Virus record (IMG/VR): IMGVR_UViG_3300013132_003142
Location: 1-47,313 of that record
Length of the DNA stretch: 47,313 bases
Direction: 5' to 3' (one strand)
Source: a virus
Numbering within the stretch: position 1 is the first letter of the stretch; each line of letters opens with the position of its first letter. The position numbers and the translations under genes are program-made. The notes under the pieces were generated by a model that saw only the letters and a program-made list of their open reading frames with translations, made no database searches and was not told the origin of the DNA. This document shows positions 1 to 7,199 of this stretch, one piece after another.

Positions 1-7
1 GGGATGG

Positions 8-400
8 ATGTACATGGGTATCTGTACCCTGGACATGGCAGTGTTTCCGGTGCTGTGGTCCGTGTTGCAGATGTTTCAAAACACCACAATAACACAATGG
101 AGTCCACTCACACTGCAAGGTGCTGGACTGTTCCATATTGCCATGGGCGCTGTGCTGGGTATTGCAGCATTTGGACGCACACAAGAAAAACTGGCTGGCA
201 CCGCCGTCAACGCACCAGCAGCATCAGGCACGCCATTGCCCACACCGGTAGTGGCCAACAGTTTTGGTTCGGCACCACTGGGCAGCAACACCATGAGCGC
301 CAGAATTGAACCTACATTTGCACCTGCAGCACCCGCAGCGGTGACCACAGGCTTTGGCGGTAAAAAAGCACCACCCGAACCTGACTATCCAGAAATCTAA
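8..400 (+). CDS. Holin-like small membrane protein (possibly 5'-truncated)
   Basis: The protein is about 130 residues. Its first 60 residues hold two hydrophobic stretches (around residues 9-22 and 41-56) separated by a short polar loop, followed by a GRTQEKL-type basic end. The rest is a low-complexity Ala/Pro tail ending in EPDYPEI. Two hairpin membrane segments plus a soluble tail fit phage holin-like or small inner-membrane proteins, and I recall similar sequences annotated as holins in marine phages. That is memory, not a search. The frame is open to the left edge of the window and no ribosome-binding site is visible before the first ATG, so the true start may lie upstream. The next gene follows after 11 nt. 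Confidence 0.5.
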   Translation: MYMGICTLDMAVFPVLWSVLQMFQNTTITQWSPLTLQGAGLFHIAMGAVLGIAAFGRTQEKLAGTAVNAPAASGTPLPTPVVANSFGSAPLGSNTMSARIEPTFAPAAPAAVTTGFGGKKAPPEPDYPEI

Positions 401-411
401 AAGGAATTATC

Positions 412-639
412 ATGAAAAATCTACTTTACTCATTTACCCCTATCCTAGTAGGCCTCAGCCTGTTATTATTTGCAAACCTTGGGCATGCAGCCGCTGAAAT
501 CAAAGAAGTATGCAAGGACCGAAAAGACAAAGCCGGCAAAGTTGTTGTAGACAAAAAAACCAACAAACCAGTACAAGAATGTAAAAAAATCAAAGTCCAC
601 AAAAAACTAGAAGGCACCCGAGTACCTGAAAAGAAATAA
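412..639 (+). CDS. Small exported basic protein with signal peptide
   Basis: This is a 75-residue protein. It starts with MKN, then a hydrophobic core (about residues 5-24) ending in GHAAA, which looks like a Sec signal peptide with an AxA-type cleavage site. The mature part of about 50 residues is very rich in Lys and has two cysteines (in EVCKD and QECKK), which could form a disulfide in the periplasm. An AAGGA Shine-Dalgarno site lies upstream of the ATG. The gene follows the holin-like protein closely, so a lysis or envelope role is possible, but no family is recognised. A perfect inverted repeat and a strong promoter follow it. Confidence 0.6.
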   Translation: MKNLLYSFTPILVGLSLLLFANLGHAAAEIKEVCKDRKDKAGKVVVDKKTNKPVQECKKIKVHKKLEGTRVPEKK

Positions 640-668
640 TTGACAAGCACCACAGGGTCCTGTATAAT
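640..668 (+). promoter_or_regulatory. Consensus sigma70-type promoter for the dnaJ-like gene
   Basis: A perfect -35 TTGACA (640-645) and perfect -10 TATAAT (663-668) are separated by 17 bp. Transcription would start around 675, leaving a short leader that carries AGGA (678-681), 8 nt before the ATG at 690. The match to the bacterial housekeeping consensus suggests early expression by unmodified host RNA polymerase. The -10 box overlaps the left arm of an inverted repeat. Confidence 0.75.
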
Positions 669-688
669 TAATCATACAGGACCTTTTT
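656..688 (+). terminator. Perfect inverted repeat plus T-run: terminator and/or operator
   Basis: GGTCCTGTAT (656-665) and ATACAGGACC (674-683) form perfect 10-bp arms around an 8-nt loop and are followed by TTTTT (684-688). This has the form of an intrinsic terminator for the upstream genes. It also contains most of the -10 box and the Shine-Dalgarno site of the dnaJ-like gene, so it could equally be an operator or an attenuating RNA hairpin. Only the right arm would be in the mRNA started at the overlapping promoter. Confidence 0.6.
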
Positions 689-689
689 C

Positions 690-1478
690 ATGACTGACTA
701 CTATGCTGCACTAGGTGTACCAAAAACTGCCACTGCTGACGAAATCAAACTGGCTTTTCGTCGGCTGGCCGGTACGCATCATCCAGACCGAGGTGGCGAT
801 ACCAAAAAATTTCAAACCATTCAACAAGCCTATGCCACGCTGGGCGACGAACAAAAACGAACAGAGTACGACAACCCCAGACCACAGTTTTCAGGCTTCT
901 CAGGATTTCACGGTCACCCCGGCGGTGTCAACATCAATGAAATATTTGGCCAAATGTTTGGCCATGGATTTGCACAGCAAGCTCGACGAAATCATGTGCG
1001 TATGACTCTGTGGATTTCGTTGTTGGACGTGGCCACAGGCGGCCGACGCACTGTGAGCCTGGGCACTCAGCAAGGAACCAGCACAGTGGAAATAGATGTG
1101 CCGCAAGGTATCATGGACGGTGACAATGTTCAATACGAAGGCATTGGTCCCGGTGGTGCCGATCTTGTGATCCAATTTCGAGTGCATCCAAACTCACAGT
1201 GGCAACGTCAAGACCTCAATCTCATAACTGAACGAACCATAGGCTTATGGGATTTGATACTGGGTGCCGATCTAGAAATGCATACCATAACTGGTCGCAC
1301 ACTGACTGCCAAAATTCCGCCCAAGACACAACCGGGAACCAGTTTGCGACTCAAAGGCCAGGGCCTGACCAATCGCAATGGTCAAGTTGGTGATATCTTT
1401 GTTCGTATACAAGTTCAAATTCCCGATGCGATTGCACCAGAAATCATCACTGCTATACAAAATAGCCAAAATAAATAA
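690..1478 (+). CDS. DnaJ-like co-chaperone, class II (no zinc finger)
   Basis: This is a J-domain protein of 262 residues. Residues 1-65 form the J domain, with the HPD motif at 31-33 that stimulates the Hsp70 (DnaK) ATPase. A Gly/Phe-rich linker (about 68-95, with [14 protein letters not shown]) comes next, then a C-terminal substrate-binding region with typical DnaJ-CTD features ([27 protein letters not shown]). The CxxCxGxG zinc repeats of classical DnaJ are absent, as in CbpA-type class II proteins; bacterial CbpA is about 300 residues, so this is slightly short. It has its own strong promoter and sits directly upstream of a ClpA-like unfoldase, suggesting a phage proteostasis pair that recruits host DnaK and ClpP. 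It could help phage protein folding or redirect host chaperones. Confidence 0.9.
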   Translation: MTDYYAALGVPKTATADEIKLAFRRLAGTHHPDRGGDTKKFQTIQQAYATLGDEQKRTEYDNPRPQFSGFSGFHGHPGGVNINEIFGQMFGHGFAQQARRNHVRMTLWISLLDVATGGRRTVSLGTQQGTSTVEIDVPQGIMDGDNVQYEGIGPGGADLVIQFRVHPNSQWQRQDLNLITERTIGLWDLILGADLEMHTITGRTLTAKIPPKTQPGTSLRLKGQGLTNRNGQVGDIFVRIQVQIPDAIAPEIITAIQNSQNK

Positions 1479-1484
1479 TCCAGG

Positions 1485-1513
1485 TTGCTCTGTTTTGTAG
1501 ATAGCTGTATACT
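1485..1513 (+). promoter_or_regulatory. Probable sigma70-type promoter for the clpA-like gene
   Basis: TTGCTC (1485-1490) and TATACT (1508-1513) are spaced by 17 bp. The predicted leader carries AAGGA about 6 nt before the ATG at 1537. The -35 is only partly matched, so this is weaker than the dnaJ promoter. Confidence 0.5.
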
Positions 1514-1536
1514 AAACATCACACGCAAGGACGTAA

Positions 1537-3786
1537 ATGAATAACCCAGAAATAGAACACATTGTTGAACAAGCAGTAAAGATTGCTCGAGAGAAAAAAC
1601 ATGAATATGTGTTGACTGAACACCTGTTGTTGGCCATGATTCGTCATCCAGCTCTGCGTCGGACCCTGGACAAGTACGGAGTAGAGATTACCCGGATGGA
1701 TCAAGAAGTTGATGCCTATCTCAACGGACTCATGCACCTGGTGAAAGATCACGAAGATCTACAACCAAGAAAAACTCAAACCCTGGAACGACTGTTCAAT
1801 CGAGCCAATGTGCAGGCCATGTTCACTGGACGTAGACAACTGTCTGTGATAGACATTTATCTTTCGATCATGGCTGAAACCAACAGTCATGCACACTACT
1901 TCTTGTTGAAGTACGGCGTGAAGAAAACAGATTTTGCAGAATTCTATCAGAAAAATTATGCCCAGAATGATGTGCGCATGACTGATGTACAGGCCAATGA
2001 CATCTTGACTGAGTACTGCACCAATCTCACTGAGCAGGCCAAGAATGATCAACTGGAACCCTTGATTGGACGCCAAACAGAACTGCACGAAATGATCACT
2101 GTGATGGCTCGACGCTTCAAAGCCAACGTGCTCATGGTGGGTGATCCTGGTGTGGGCAAGACCTGCATTGTGGATGGACTTGCACAGGAAATCATTGCTG
2201 GACGTGTGCCCGAGTTTATCAAAAACCACGAAGTATGGGGTTTGGAAATTGGCAGCTTGCTGGCAGGATCCAAGTACCGCGGTGAGTTTGAAGAAAAGTT
2301 CAAGGCTGTGATTGCTGCCTTGGAAACCAAAAAGAAATGTATCCTGTTCATTGACGAAGCACACACCATGAAGGGTGCAGGATCCGGCTCAAACAGCAGT
2401 CTGGACTTTGCCAACATGCTGAAACCTGCAATCACCAAAGGCAACTTGAAAGTGATTGCGTCAACCACCTGGGAAGAATACTACGAGTCATTTGAGAAAG
2501 ATCGCGCACTCATGCGTAGATTCTATAGACTCAGCATTGACGAGCCCGATACTGATACCACAGAAAAAATTCTAATAGGATTGAGTCTTAGACTGGAAAA
2601 ATTTCACAATGTTGAAATTGACACCGAAGCTATAATGGCCTCTGTGGAACTGGCCAACCGCTACATTCATGACCGTAAGAATCCTGACAAAGCCATTGAC
2701 TTGCTGGATGCAAGTTGTGCCCGTGAGCGTGTGAAAGATGAAGGCACTGTTGTGATCACAAAAGAAATGATTCAGGCACAAGTGAGTCGTGTGGCAGGTG
2801 TGCCTTTGGATCGCTTGCAGAACGAACGATCGGCAAAGATTGTAGATTTGGAAAGCAACATCAAGCAGAAGTTGTATGGACAAGATTCGGCAGTGGAGGC
2901 TGTGTTGGAACGTGTATACATCAATTTTGCCGGCATTGGCAACGCAAAACGTCCTATCTCAAGTTTCTTGTTTTTGGGCCCAACTGGTACAGGCAAAACT
3001 GAACTGGCCAAACTCTTAAGCGAGCACTTGGAAATGAAACTGTTGCGATACGACATGAGTGAGTATCAGGAAAAGCACACAGTCAGTAGTTTGATCGGTG
3101 CACCTCCGGGCTACGTGGGCTTTGAAGATGGCAATGTGGGCGGTGGCAAACTGATTTCAGACATCAGCAAAAATCCCTATGCCATCATCTTGTTTGATGA
3201 AATTGAAAAAGCACATTCAGATGTGACCAACATCCTGTTGCAGATGTTAGACGAAGGACACATTACGTCAGCCAACGGCAAACGAGTGGATGTGAAAAAC
3301 TGCATCATTATCATGACCAGTAACTTGGGCGCACAGGCCAATGACGCCAACAACATTGGGTTTGGTAGCTTGGAGAAGTCAGGCGAAGAAGATCGTGCAA
3401 TGAAAGACTTCTTCCGCCCAGAACTGCGCAATCGTATTGATCGAATCTGCAAGTTCACCAAATTGGACACACTTGCCATCAAGAAAATTGTGTTGAAGTT
3501 TGTGGACGAACTCAAAGCCAGTATGACACACAAGAACATTAAATTGTTGTTGAGTGAGCCGGTGATTGACCACTTGGCTGACAAGGGTTATGACAGCAAA
3601 ATGGGCGCACGTCCCTTGAGTCGCAAGATTGATGAGCTGATCCGTGTGCCACTCAGCAAGCGGATGCTGTTTGATCGCTTGGAGAATTGCACAATCACCG
3701 CTGTGATGCGGGATGATGCTGTGGAATTTGAAATTGAACAAGACGCTGTGCCTACAATAAATGCCGAAGGAATCATCATTGTATAA
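1537..3786 (+). CDS. clpA: ClpA-like AAA+ protein unfoldase
   Basis: At 749 residues this matches the length of bacterial ClpA (about 758). An N-terminal Clp repeat domain (about 1-140, with YVLTEHLLLAMI) is followed by two AAA+ modules. The first has Walker A GDPGVGKT (202-209) and Walker B ILFIDEAH (269-276). The second has Walker A GPTGTGKT (481-488), Walker B AIILFDEIEKAH (549-560) and a C-terminal GARPLSRKI segment. There is no long ClpB middle coiled-coil. IGF at 607-609 sits where ClpA/ClpX carry the ClpP-docking IGL/IGF loop, so the protein should be able to dock on host ClpP. No ClpP gene is visible here. Together with the adjacent dnaJ-like gene it suggests phage control of host protein turnover. 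Function by family is secure; the targets are unknown. Confidence 0.93.
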   Translation: MNNPEIEHIVEQAVKIAREKKHEYVLTEHLLLAMIRHPALRRTLDKYGVEITRMDQEVDAYLNGLMHLVKDHEDLQPRKTQTLERLFNRANVQAMFTGRRQLSVIDIYLSIMAETNSHAHYFLLKYGVKKTDFAEFYQKNYAQNDVRMTDVQANDILTEYCTNLTEQAKNDQLEPLIGRQTELHEMITVMARRFKANVLMVGDPGVGKTCIVDGLAQEIIAGRVPEFIKNHEVWGLEIGSLLAGSKYRGEFEEKFKAVIAALETKKKCILFIDEAHTMKGAGSGSNSSLDFANMLKPAITKGNLKVIASTTWEEYYESFEKDRALMRRFYRLSIDEPDTDTTEKILIGLSLRLEKFHNVEIDTEAIMASVELANRYIHDRKNPDKAIDLLDASCARERVKDEGTVVITKEMIQAQVSRVAGVPLDRLQNERSAKIVDLESNIKQKLYGQDSAVEAVLERVYINFAGIGNAKRPISSFLFLGPTGTGKTELAKLLSEHLEMKLLRYDMSEYQEKHTVSSLIGAPPGYVGFEDGNVGGGKLISDISKNPYAIILFDEIEKAHSDVTNILLQMLDEGHITSANGKRVDVKNCIIIMTSNLGAQANDANNIGFGSLEKSGEEDRAMKDFFRPELRNRIDRICKFTKLDTLAIKKIVLKFVDELKASMTHKNIKLLLSEPVIDHLADKGYDSKMGARPLSRKIDELIRVPLSKRMLFDRLENCTITAVMRDDAVEFEIEQDAVPTINAEGIIIV

Positions 3787-4456
3787 AGTCGAAGTTGACC
3801 ATCGGAGTAGTCTGTATTACCATCAGTACGAATGGTGCATAACCATCAACATCTCTGAGGCGCCTTGTTTGCGACACTTGGGGAGTGCTCAATTCGAAAG
3901 TGCTATTCGTAATGCCAGGCACTGGGCCGAAAAAGATGTATGGACAGATAGGTCATGGACTGTGACCAAAGAAACTGCCTTGCGCGAAACTCGTGACGTG
4001 CTGGTCACCGAAACTCATTCATTCAAAATAGTGGTCAGTTTCAACACAATCAGCATATACACCAACCATCGTAAGTTGGCCGATCGACTAGTTCAACTAG
4101 GTAATGACGGTGTACACATGCACCTGGTACGACAAGCAGTGTTGACCCGGCCAGCAGGGGTGGTGCAACTGCAGGAATCACAATATGCTTACAGAACTTA
4201 TCTTCGAGAACGCAAGTACACCAGAGATCAAAGAGACATGTTGGCCAATTTTTTACATTCTCGTCAAGATACCTTGCGTGTGAGCCCAGCATTGGATGAA
4301 TGGGTAAACGGTGCGTTTGTTGGGTATACACGAAATCTCAGTTATTCGAGATCCTACTATTTTGTGGACCATGATCATCCCAACGAAGGCACCATGCTGA
4401 GTTTGGTGATGCCGGGCATTGTAAGAAAGACCATGCCCATTCAAACGACTAAATAA
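3779..4456 (+). CDS. Conserved-looking phage protein of unknown function
   Basis: I do not recognise a family. I prefer a TTG start at 3779 (225 residues) because AAGGAA at 3767-3772 lies 6 nt before it; an in-frame ATG at 3761 has no Shine-Dalgarno site. Either start overlaps the end of the clpA-like gene, which suggests translational coupling. The protein is soluble, rich in aromatic residues, His and Arg, with an N-terminal part like YYHQYEWCITINI and no obvious membrane segment, metal motif or nucleotide-binding loop. It could be a partner of the Clp/DnaJ pair by position only. Confidence 0.65.
   Translation: MYKVEVDHRSSLYYHQYEWCITINISEAPCLRHLGSAQFESAIRNARHWAEKDVWTDRSWTVTKETALRETRDVLVTETHSFKIVVSFNTISIYTNHRKLADRLVQLGNDGVHMHLVRQAVLTRPAGVVQLQESQYAYRTYLRERKYTRDQRDMLANFLHSRQDTLRVSPALDEWVNGAFVGYTRNLSYSRSYYFVDHDHPNEGTMLSLVMPGIVRKTMPIQTTK
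4449..4455 (+). promoter_or_regulatory. Late-promoter motif CTAAATA
   Basis: CTAAATA ends 7 nt before the ATG at 4463 and no Shine-Dalgarno site is present. It matches the core of the T4 late promoter (TATAAATA), and the predicted transcript start falls at or near the ATG. It lies across the end of the preceding gene. Confidence 0.5.
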
Positions 4457-4462
4457 TACACT

Positions 4463-4627
4463 ATGGCTAAAATACACGAAGAAGTAGTTGTGATCAAACT
4501 ATCAAAATTGATCCGAGATACCGATGCTGGTGACGAAATTGCCACCGCTGACATCGTTGCTGCCTTGCAAAGTGTGGCAGAAGAACTTGCTGGTACAGGT
4601 GTTGTTGTAGAAGCGGACAAGGCTTAA
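4463..4627 (+). CDS. Small acidic protein, 54 residues
   Basis: This short frame encodes 54 residues starting MAKIHEEVVVIKL and ending VVVEADKA. It is acidic and probably has an alpha/beta structure with a helix around TADIVAALQSVAEEL. It is preceded by a CTAAATA late motif 7 nt from its ATG and its TAA overlaps the next ATG (TAATG), so it seems to head a transcription unit with the next two small genes. The family is not recognised. Because it leads a run of small beta-rich proteins expressed from a late-type motif, a virion role is plausible but not shown. Confidence 0.65.
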   Translation: MAKIHEEVVVIKLSKLIRDTDAGDEIATADIVAALQSVAEELAGTGVVVEADKA

Positions 4628-4989
4628 TGACCACAAAAACCATTCTTGCTACCACTGTTTATGGCGTGCCCTCGGGCAACTATGACGGCAGCAGTCAAGA
4701 CTGGTCAAGTGATCCTGTCACAGCCGCCAATTATTATCGCGGTCGCGGCGGCGTGCAAACCATTACATTTTCAGTTACTGAATTCGAAGGTGACATGATT
4801 TTGGAAGCCTGCTTGGACGATGATCCTGCTGAAGCCAACTGGTTTGACACATACGTCTACGGTGACGGCAGTACCATTCCGCTAACTGACTATCATCCTG
4901 CCACGGTCACCGGCAATTTTACCTGGATGCGAGTGCGTGTTGAAGCATTTTCAGGTGGCACAATCAATTCAGTCACTATTACCTACTAG
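4627..4989 (+). CDS. Small beta-rich protein, probable virion component
   Basis: The 120-residue product is rich in Thr, Gly, Tyr and Trp and has alternating hydrophobic/polar stretches (for example FSVTEFEGDMILEACL and VRVEAFSGGTINSV), which suggest a beta-sandwich. It has no signal peptide or membrane segment. The start overlaps the stop of the 54-residue protein (TAATG). Compact beta-sandwich proteins in late clusters are often tail-tip, fibre or capsid-decoration proteins, but I recognise no specific family. It ends in TAG and the next gene starts 8 nt downstream. Confidence 0.6.
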   Translation: MTTKTILATTVYGVPSGNYDGSSQDWSSDPVTAANYYRGRGGVQTITFSVTEFEGDMILEACLDDDPAEANWFDTYVYGDGSTIPLTDYHPATVTGNFTWMRVRVEAFSGGTINSVTITY

Positions 4990-4997
4990 AGCATCTC

Positions 4998-5432
4998 ATG
5001 GACAAAGTAAAAATTGCATTTGACATTGTGTCAACATCGGCTGCATGCCCATTCCACATTGAAATTTGGTTGGATCAATCAAAACTGTTGGCACTAGACA
5101 ATGTGGAAGACTGTGTGCATTTTACCTACGAATTAAGCGACGACGATGGCGAGCACGAGTTAAAGATAGTGCTGCAAGGCAAATTGCCCGAGCATACCAA
5201 AATTGACGAGCAAGGCAATATGATCAGCGATTCCACATTGCAAATATCCAATGTTACCATTGATGAATTAGACATTAACAAATTGTTCTTAGAAAAATGC
5301 GTGTACACACACAATTTCAATGACAGTCAACCTGAAATTAGGGACACATTTCATGGCATTGCAGGCTGCAATGGCACAATCAGTTTTGAATTCTCCACAC
5401 CCGTTTATCTGTGGTTGTTGGAAAACATGTGA
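4998..5432 (+). CDS. Small beta-rich protein, possible carbohydrate-binding fold
   Basis: This is a 144-residue acidic protein with strand-rich patterns (MDKVKIAFDIV, CPFHIEIWLDQSKL, DGEHELKIVLQGK) and a closing FEFSTPVYLWLL. The layout resembles small phage proteins with jelly-roll or carbohydrate-binding-like folds, and it is similar in style to the 100-residue protein at 21019 ([22 protein letters not shown]). That is a resemblance of pattern, not proven homology. It follows the beta-rich gene at 4627 by 8 nt and probably shares its transcript. A decoration or receptor-related role is an inference. Confidence 0.55.
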   Translation: MDKVKIAFDIVSTSAACPFHIEIWLDQSKLLALDNVEDCVHFTYELSDDDGEHELKIVLQGKLPEHTKIDEQGNMISDSTLQISNVTIDELDINKLFLEKCVYTHNFNDSQPEIRDTFHGIAGCNGTISFEFSTPVYLWLLENM

Positions 5433-5435
5433 TTG

Positions 5436-5442
5436 CTAAATA
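5436..5442 (+). promoter_or_regulatory. Late-promoter motif CTAAATA
   Basis: CTAAATA ends 6 nt before the ATG at 5449; no Shine-Dalgarno site is present between the motif and the start codon. Confidence 0.55.
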
Positions 5443-5448
5443 CAGTTT

Positions 5449-6183
5449 ATGACAACTGTAGTAATCATGCCCGGCGGGTTTCATCCTTTTCATGCAGGGC
5501 ATGCAGCTTTGTATCAGTCAGCTCGGCGTACATTTCCAGATGCAGATGTATATGTGGCTGCTACCAATGACACATCAACAAGACCTTTTCCATTTCAAAT
5601 AAAAGAAAAACTGGCTCAATTGGCCGGAGTTGACCCAGGTCGATTCATGCAGGTCAAAAGCCCTTTTCAAGCCGCAGAAATAACAGCACCTTACGATCCC
5701 GCCCGTGATCAATTGATATTTGTAAGATCAGAAAAAGACGCAAACAAACCACCACAGGCCGGTGGCGTCAAAAAGAACGGCGAACCATCATATCTGCAGC
5801 CGTTGTTGAGTGCAAAAAAACTAGAACCATTTGCAAAGCATGCTTACATGGCCTATTTGCCCACTGTGGAATTTGGTCCAGGCATGACTTCGGCTACGGA
5901 AATACGTAACGAATGGCCTACGCTAGATGAACAAGGTAAATTGGATCGTGTGATGAGCCTGTATCCCCGAACACAGATCAATCCCCGGTTGGCTGCCACA
6001 GTGGTCCGAATGTTGGACACTGCCATTGGCACCGACGTCTCTGAAAATCAAGGCTGGGCTGCCACTTACGAAGCAGTGGGACTCACTGCTGGCACCGGCG
6101 TCACAGGAGGCATGCATGCCTCATATCAAACACAATACAATCAACCCACCACAGAAGACTATGTGGAAGAATACCGGTCGTAA
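5449..6183 (+). CDS. Cytidylyltransferase-like nucleotidylyltransferase
   Basis: The N-terminus carries the nucleotidylyltransferase signature GGFHPFHAGH (residues 9-18; HxGH type), which binds nucleotide phosphates. A second motif, MTSATEIR, near residue 146 corresponds to the ISSTxxR loop of this superfamily. Members join a nucleotide to a phosphorylated or carboxylated small molecule (NMN, pantetheine phosphate, glycerol phosphate), so the substrate cannot be chosen here. At 244 residues it exceeds the usual core of about 160; the last 70 residues look like a flexible tail (ATYEAVGLTAGTG). It is expressed from a late motif next to virion genes, so the product might be packaged. Cofactor or sugar-nucleotide synthesis is the main alternative. 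Confidence 0.8.
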   Translation: MTTVVIMPGGFHPFHAGHAALYQSARRTFPDADVYVAATNDTSTRPFPFQIKEKLAQLAGVDPGRFMQVKSPFQAAEITAPYDPARDQLIFVRSEKDANKPPQAGGVKKNGEPSYLQPLLSAKKLEPFAKHAYMAYLPTVEFGPGMTSATEIRNEWPTLDEQGKLDRVMSLYPRTQINPRLAATVVRMLDTAIGTDVSENQGWAATYEAVGLTAGTGVTGGMHASYQTQYNQPTTEDYVEEYRS

Positions 6184-6197
6184 AAAATACCACACGC

Positions 6198-6206
6198 TGT
6201 TATAAT
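6198..6206 (+). promoter_or_regulatory. Extended -10 promoter candidate before the 6243 gene
   Basis: TGT followed by TATAAT (6201-6206) forms an extended -10 element, with no convincing -35. A TTTAAATA (6208-6215) overlaps just downstream. The gene also has a CGGAG Shine-Dalgarno site near 6234-6238, so it may use both promoter types. Confidence 0.4.
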
Positions 6207-6242
6207 CTTTAAATACTAACATAATTTTTTAACGGAGAACCC

Positions 6243-7184
6243 ATGTCAGACACACCAATTGATCAGCCTCAAGCTGATGCTACACCTGTCACTGCACCAT
6301 CCAGCGATCCAGCAACCACCAATCAACAAAATGTGCAAGTCAACATTGACTACTTGCGTACCACTAGAGTACACATTTGCATGCCCTGCTACGGAGGACA
6401 GCTGACTGAAGCTTGTTTTATGAGCTTTGTAAAATGGGCCAACCTGTGCCGTCAGCTGAACATTGACTGGACCGTGGAAACCATGACCAACGAGAGTTTG
6501 ATCAGTCGAGCACGTAACACCTTGACTTCCAAGTTTTTGTACACCAAAGAGTCAACACATTTGATGTTTATTGACGCTGACATTGGCTGGGAACCTTGGC
6601 ATTTGCTGGTGTTGTTGGATGCACAAAAAGACGTGATTGGTGGATTGTATCCCATGAAGAGCCTGCCAGTAAAATGGTGTGTGAATGGCATTCCTGGACA
6701 AGCAGAAGATCCCACTTCCAATCTCATCGAAGTCACAAAAACTGGCACAGGTTTCTTGTTGATCAAACGTGATGTGTTTGAAAAACTCAATGCACATCCT
6801 GCTACCAAGCCTTTCAACAACGACATTGGCTTGCCAGCAGAGCTGAACCCTTTCATGAAAACCTACTTTGACACTGCTGTGCGTGAAAATCGCTACTATT
6901 CAGAAGACTGGACTTTCTGTGAAAACTGGCGTGATATTGGTGGTCAAGTGTTCATTGACAAGCGAATCATGCTGAAACACGTGGGCACCTATGTGTTTGA
7001 CTACAACACACACGAGCAACTGTACAAAGATCTCAAAGTGATGTTTGAACCCCAGACTGCCATCACAGGCGAAGTCAATGTGGTGAACAAACCAGCCGAA
7101 GCACATGATCTAGCACAGGCACCGGCTCCAGCAGTGGAACCAGAAGTGTTTGCGTCAAGCGAAGAATCAGCTATCGCTCAGTAA
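6243..7184 (+). CDS. Glycosyltransferase-like protein, GT-A fold
   Basis: Residues 1-35 are a flexible Pro/Ala/Thr-rich leader. From residue 37 (RVHICMPCYGG) the sequence follows a GT-A layout: ESLISRARN around residue 85, then FIDADIGW near residue 111, where the DxD-type motif would bind a metal and nucleotide sugar. A later EDWTFCENW segment fits the acceptor/catalytic region. The last 45 residues are another disordered Ala/Pro tail. Proteins of this kind occur in T4-like phages of marine bacteria, from memory. Sugar donor and acceptor are unknown; capsid or tail glycosylation would suit its place among virion genes. It has its own Shine-Dalgarno site. Confidence 0.7.
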   Translation: MSDTPIDQPQADATPVTAPSSDPATTNQQNVQVNIDYLRTTRVHICMPCYGGQLTEACFMSFVKWANLCRQLNIDWTVETMTNESLISRARNTLTSKFLYTKESTHLMFIDADIGWEPWHLLVLLDAQKDVIGGLYPMKSLPVKWCVNGIPGQAEDPTSNLIEVTKTGTGFLLIKRDVFEKLNAHPATKPFNNDIGLPAELNPFMKTYFDTAVRENRYYSEDWTFCENWRDIGGQVFIDKRIMLKHVGTYVFDYNTHEQLYKDLKVMFEPQTAITGEVNVVNKPAEAHDLAQAPAPAVEPEVFASSEESAIAQ

Positions 7185-7186
7185 CG

Positions 7187-7193
7187 GTAAATA
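7187..7193 (+). promoter_or_regulatory. Late-promoter motif GTAAATA
   Basis: GTAAATA ends 6 nt before the ATG at 7200 with no Shine-Dalgarno site. The AAATACAG context is the same as before the 5449 gene. Confidence 0.5.
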
Positions 7194-7199
7194 CAGCTT

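Noticed and set aside
1471-1477. ATAAATA at the end of dnaJ as a late promoter for clpA
   Set aside because: It overlaps the stop codon, lies about 60 nt from the next ATG and a sigma70-type promoter is available, so it is probably coincidental.
690-3786. A bacterial chromosome origin because of dnaJ and clpA
   Set aside because: The T4-type polymerase and clamp, compact overlaps and late-promoter motifs show that the contig is phage; DnaJ and ClpA are best read as phage-borne.
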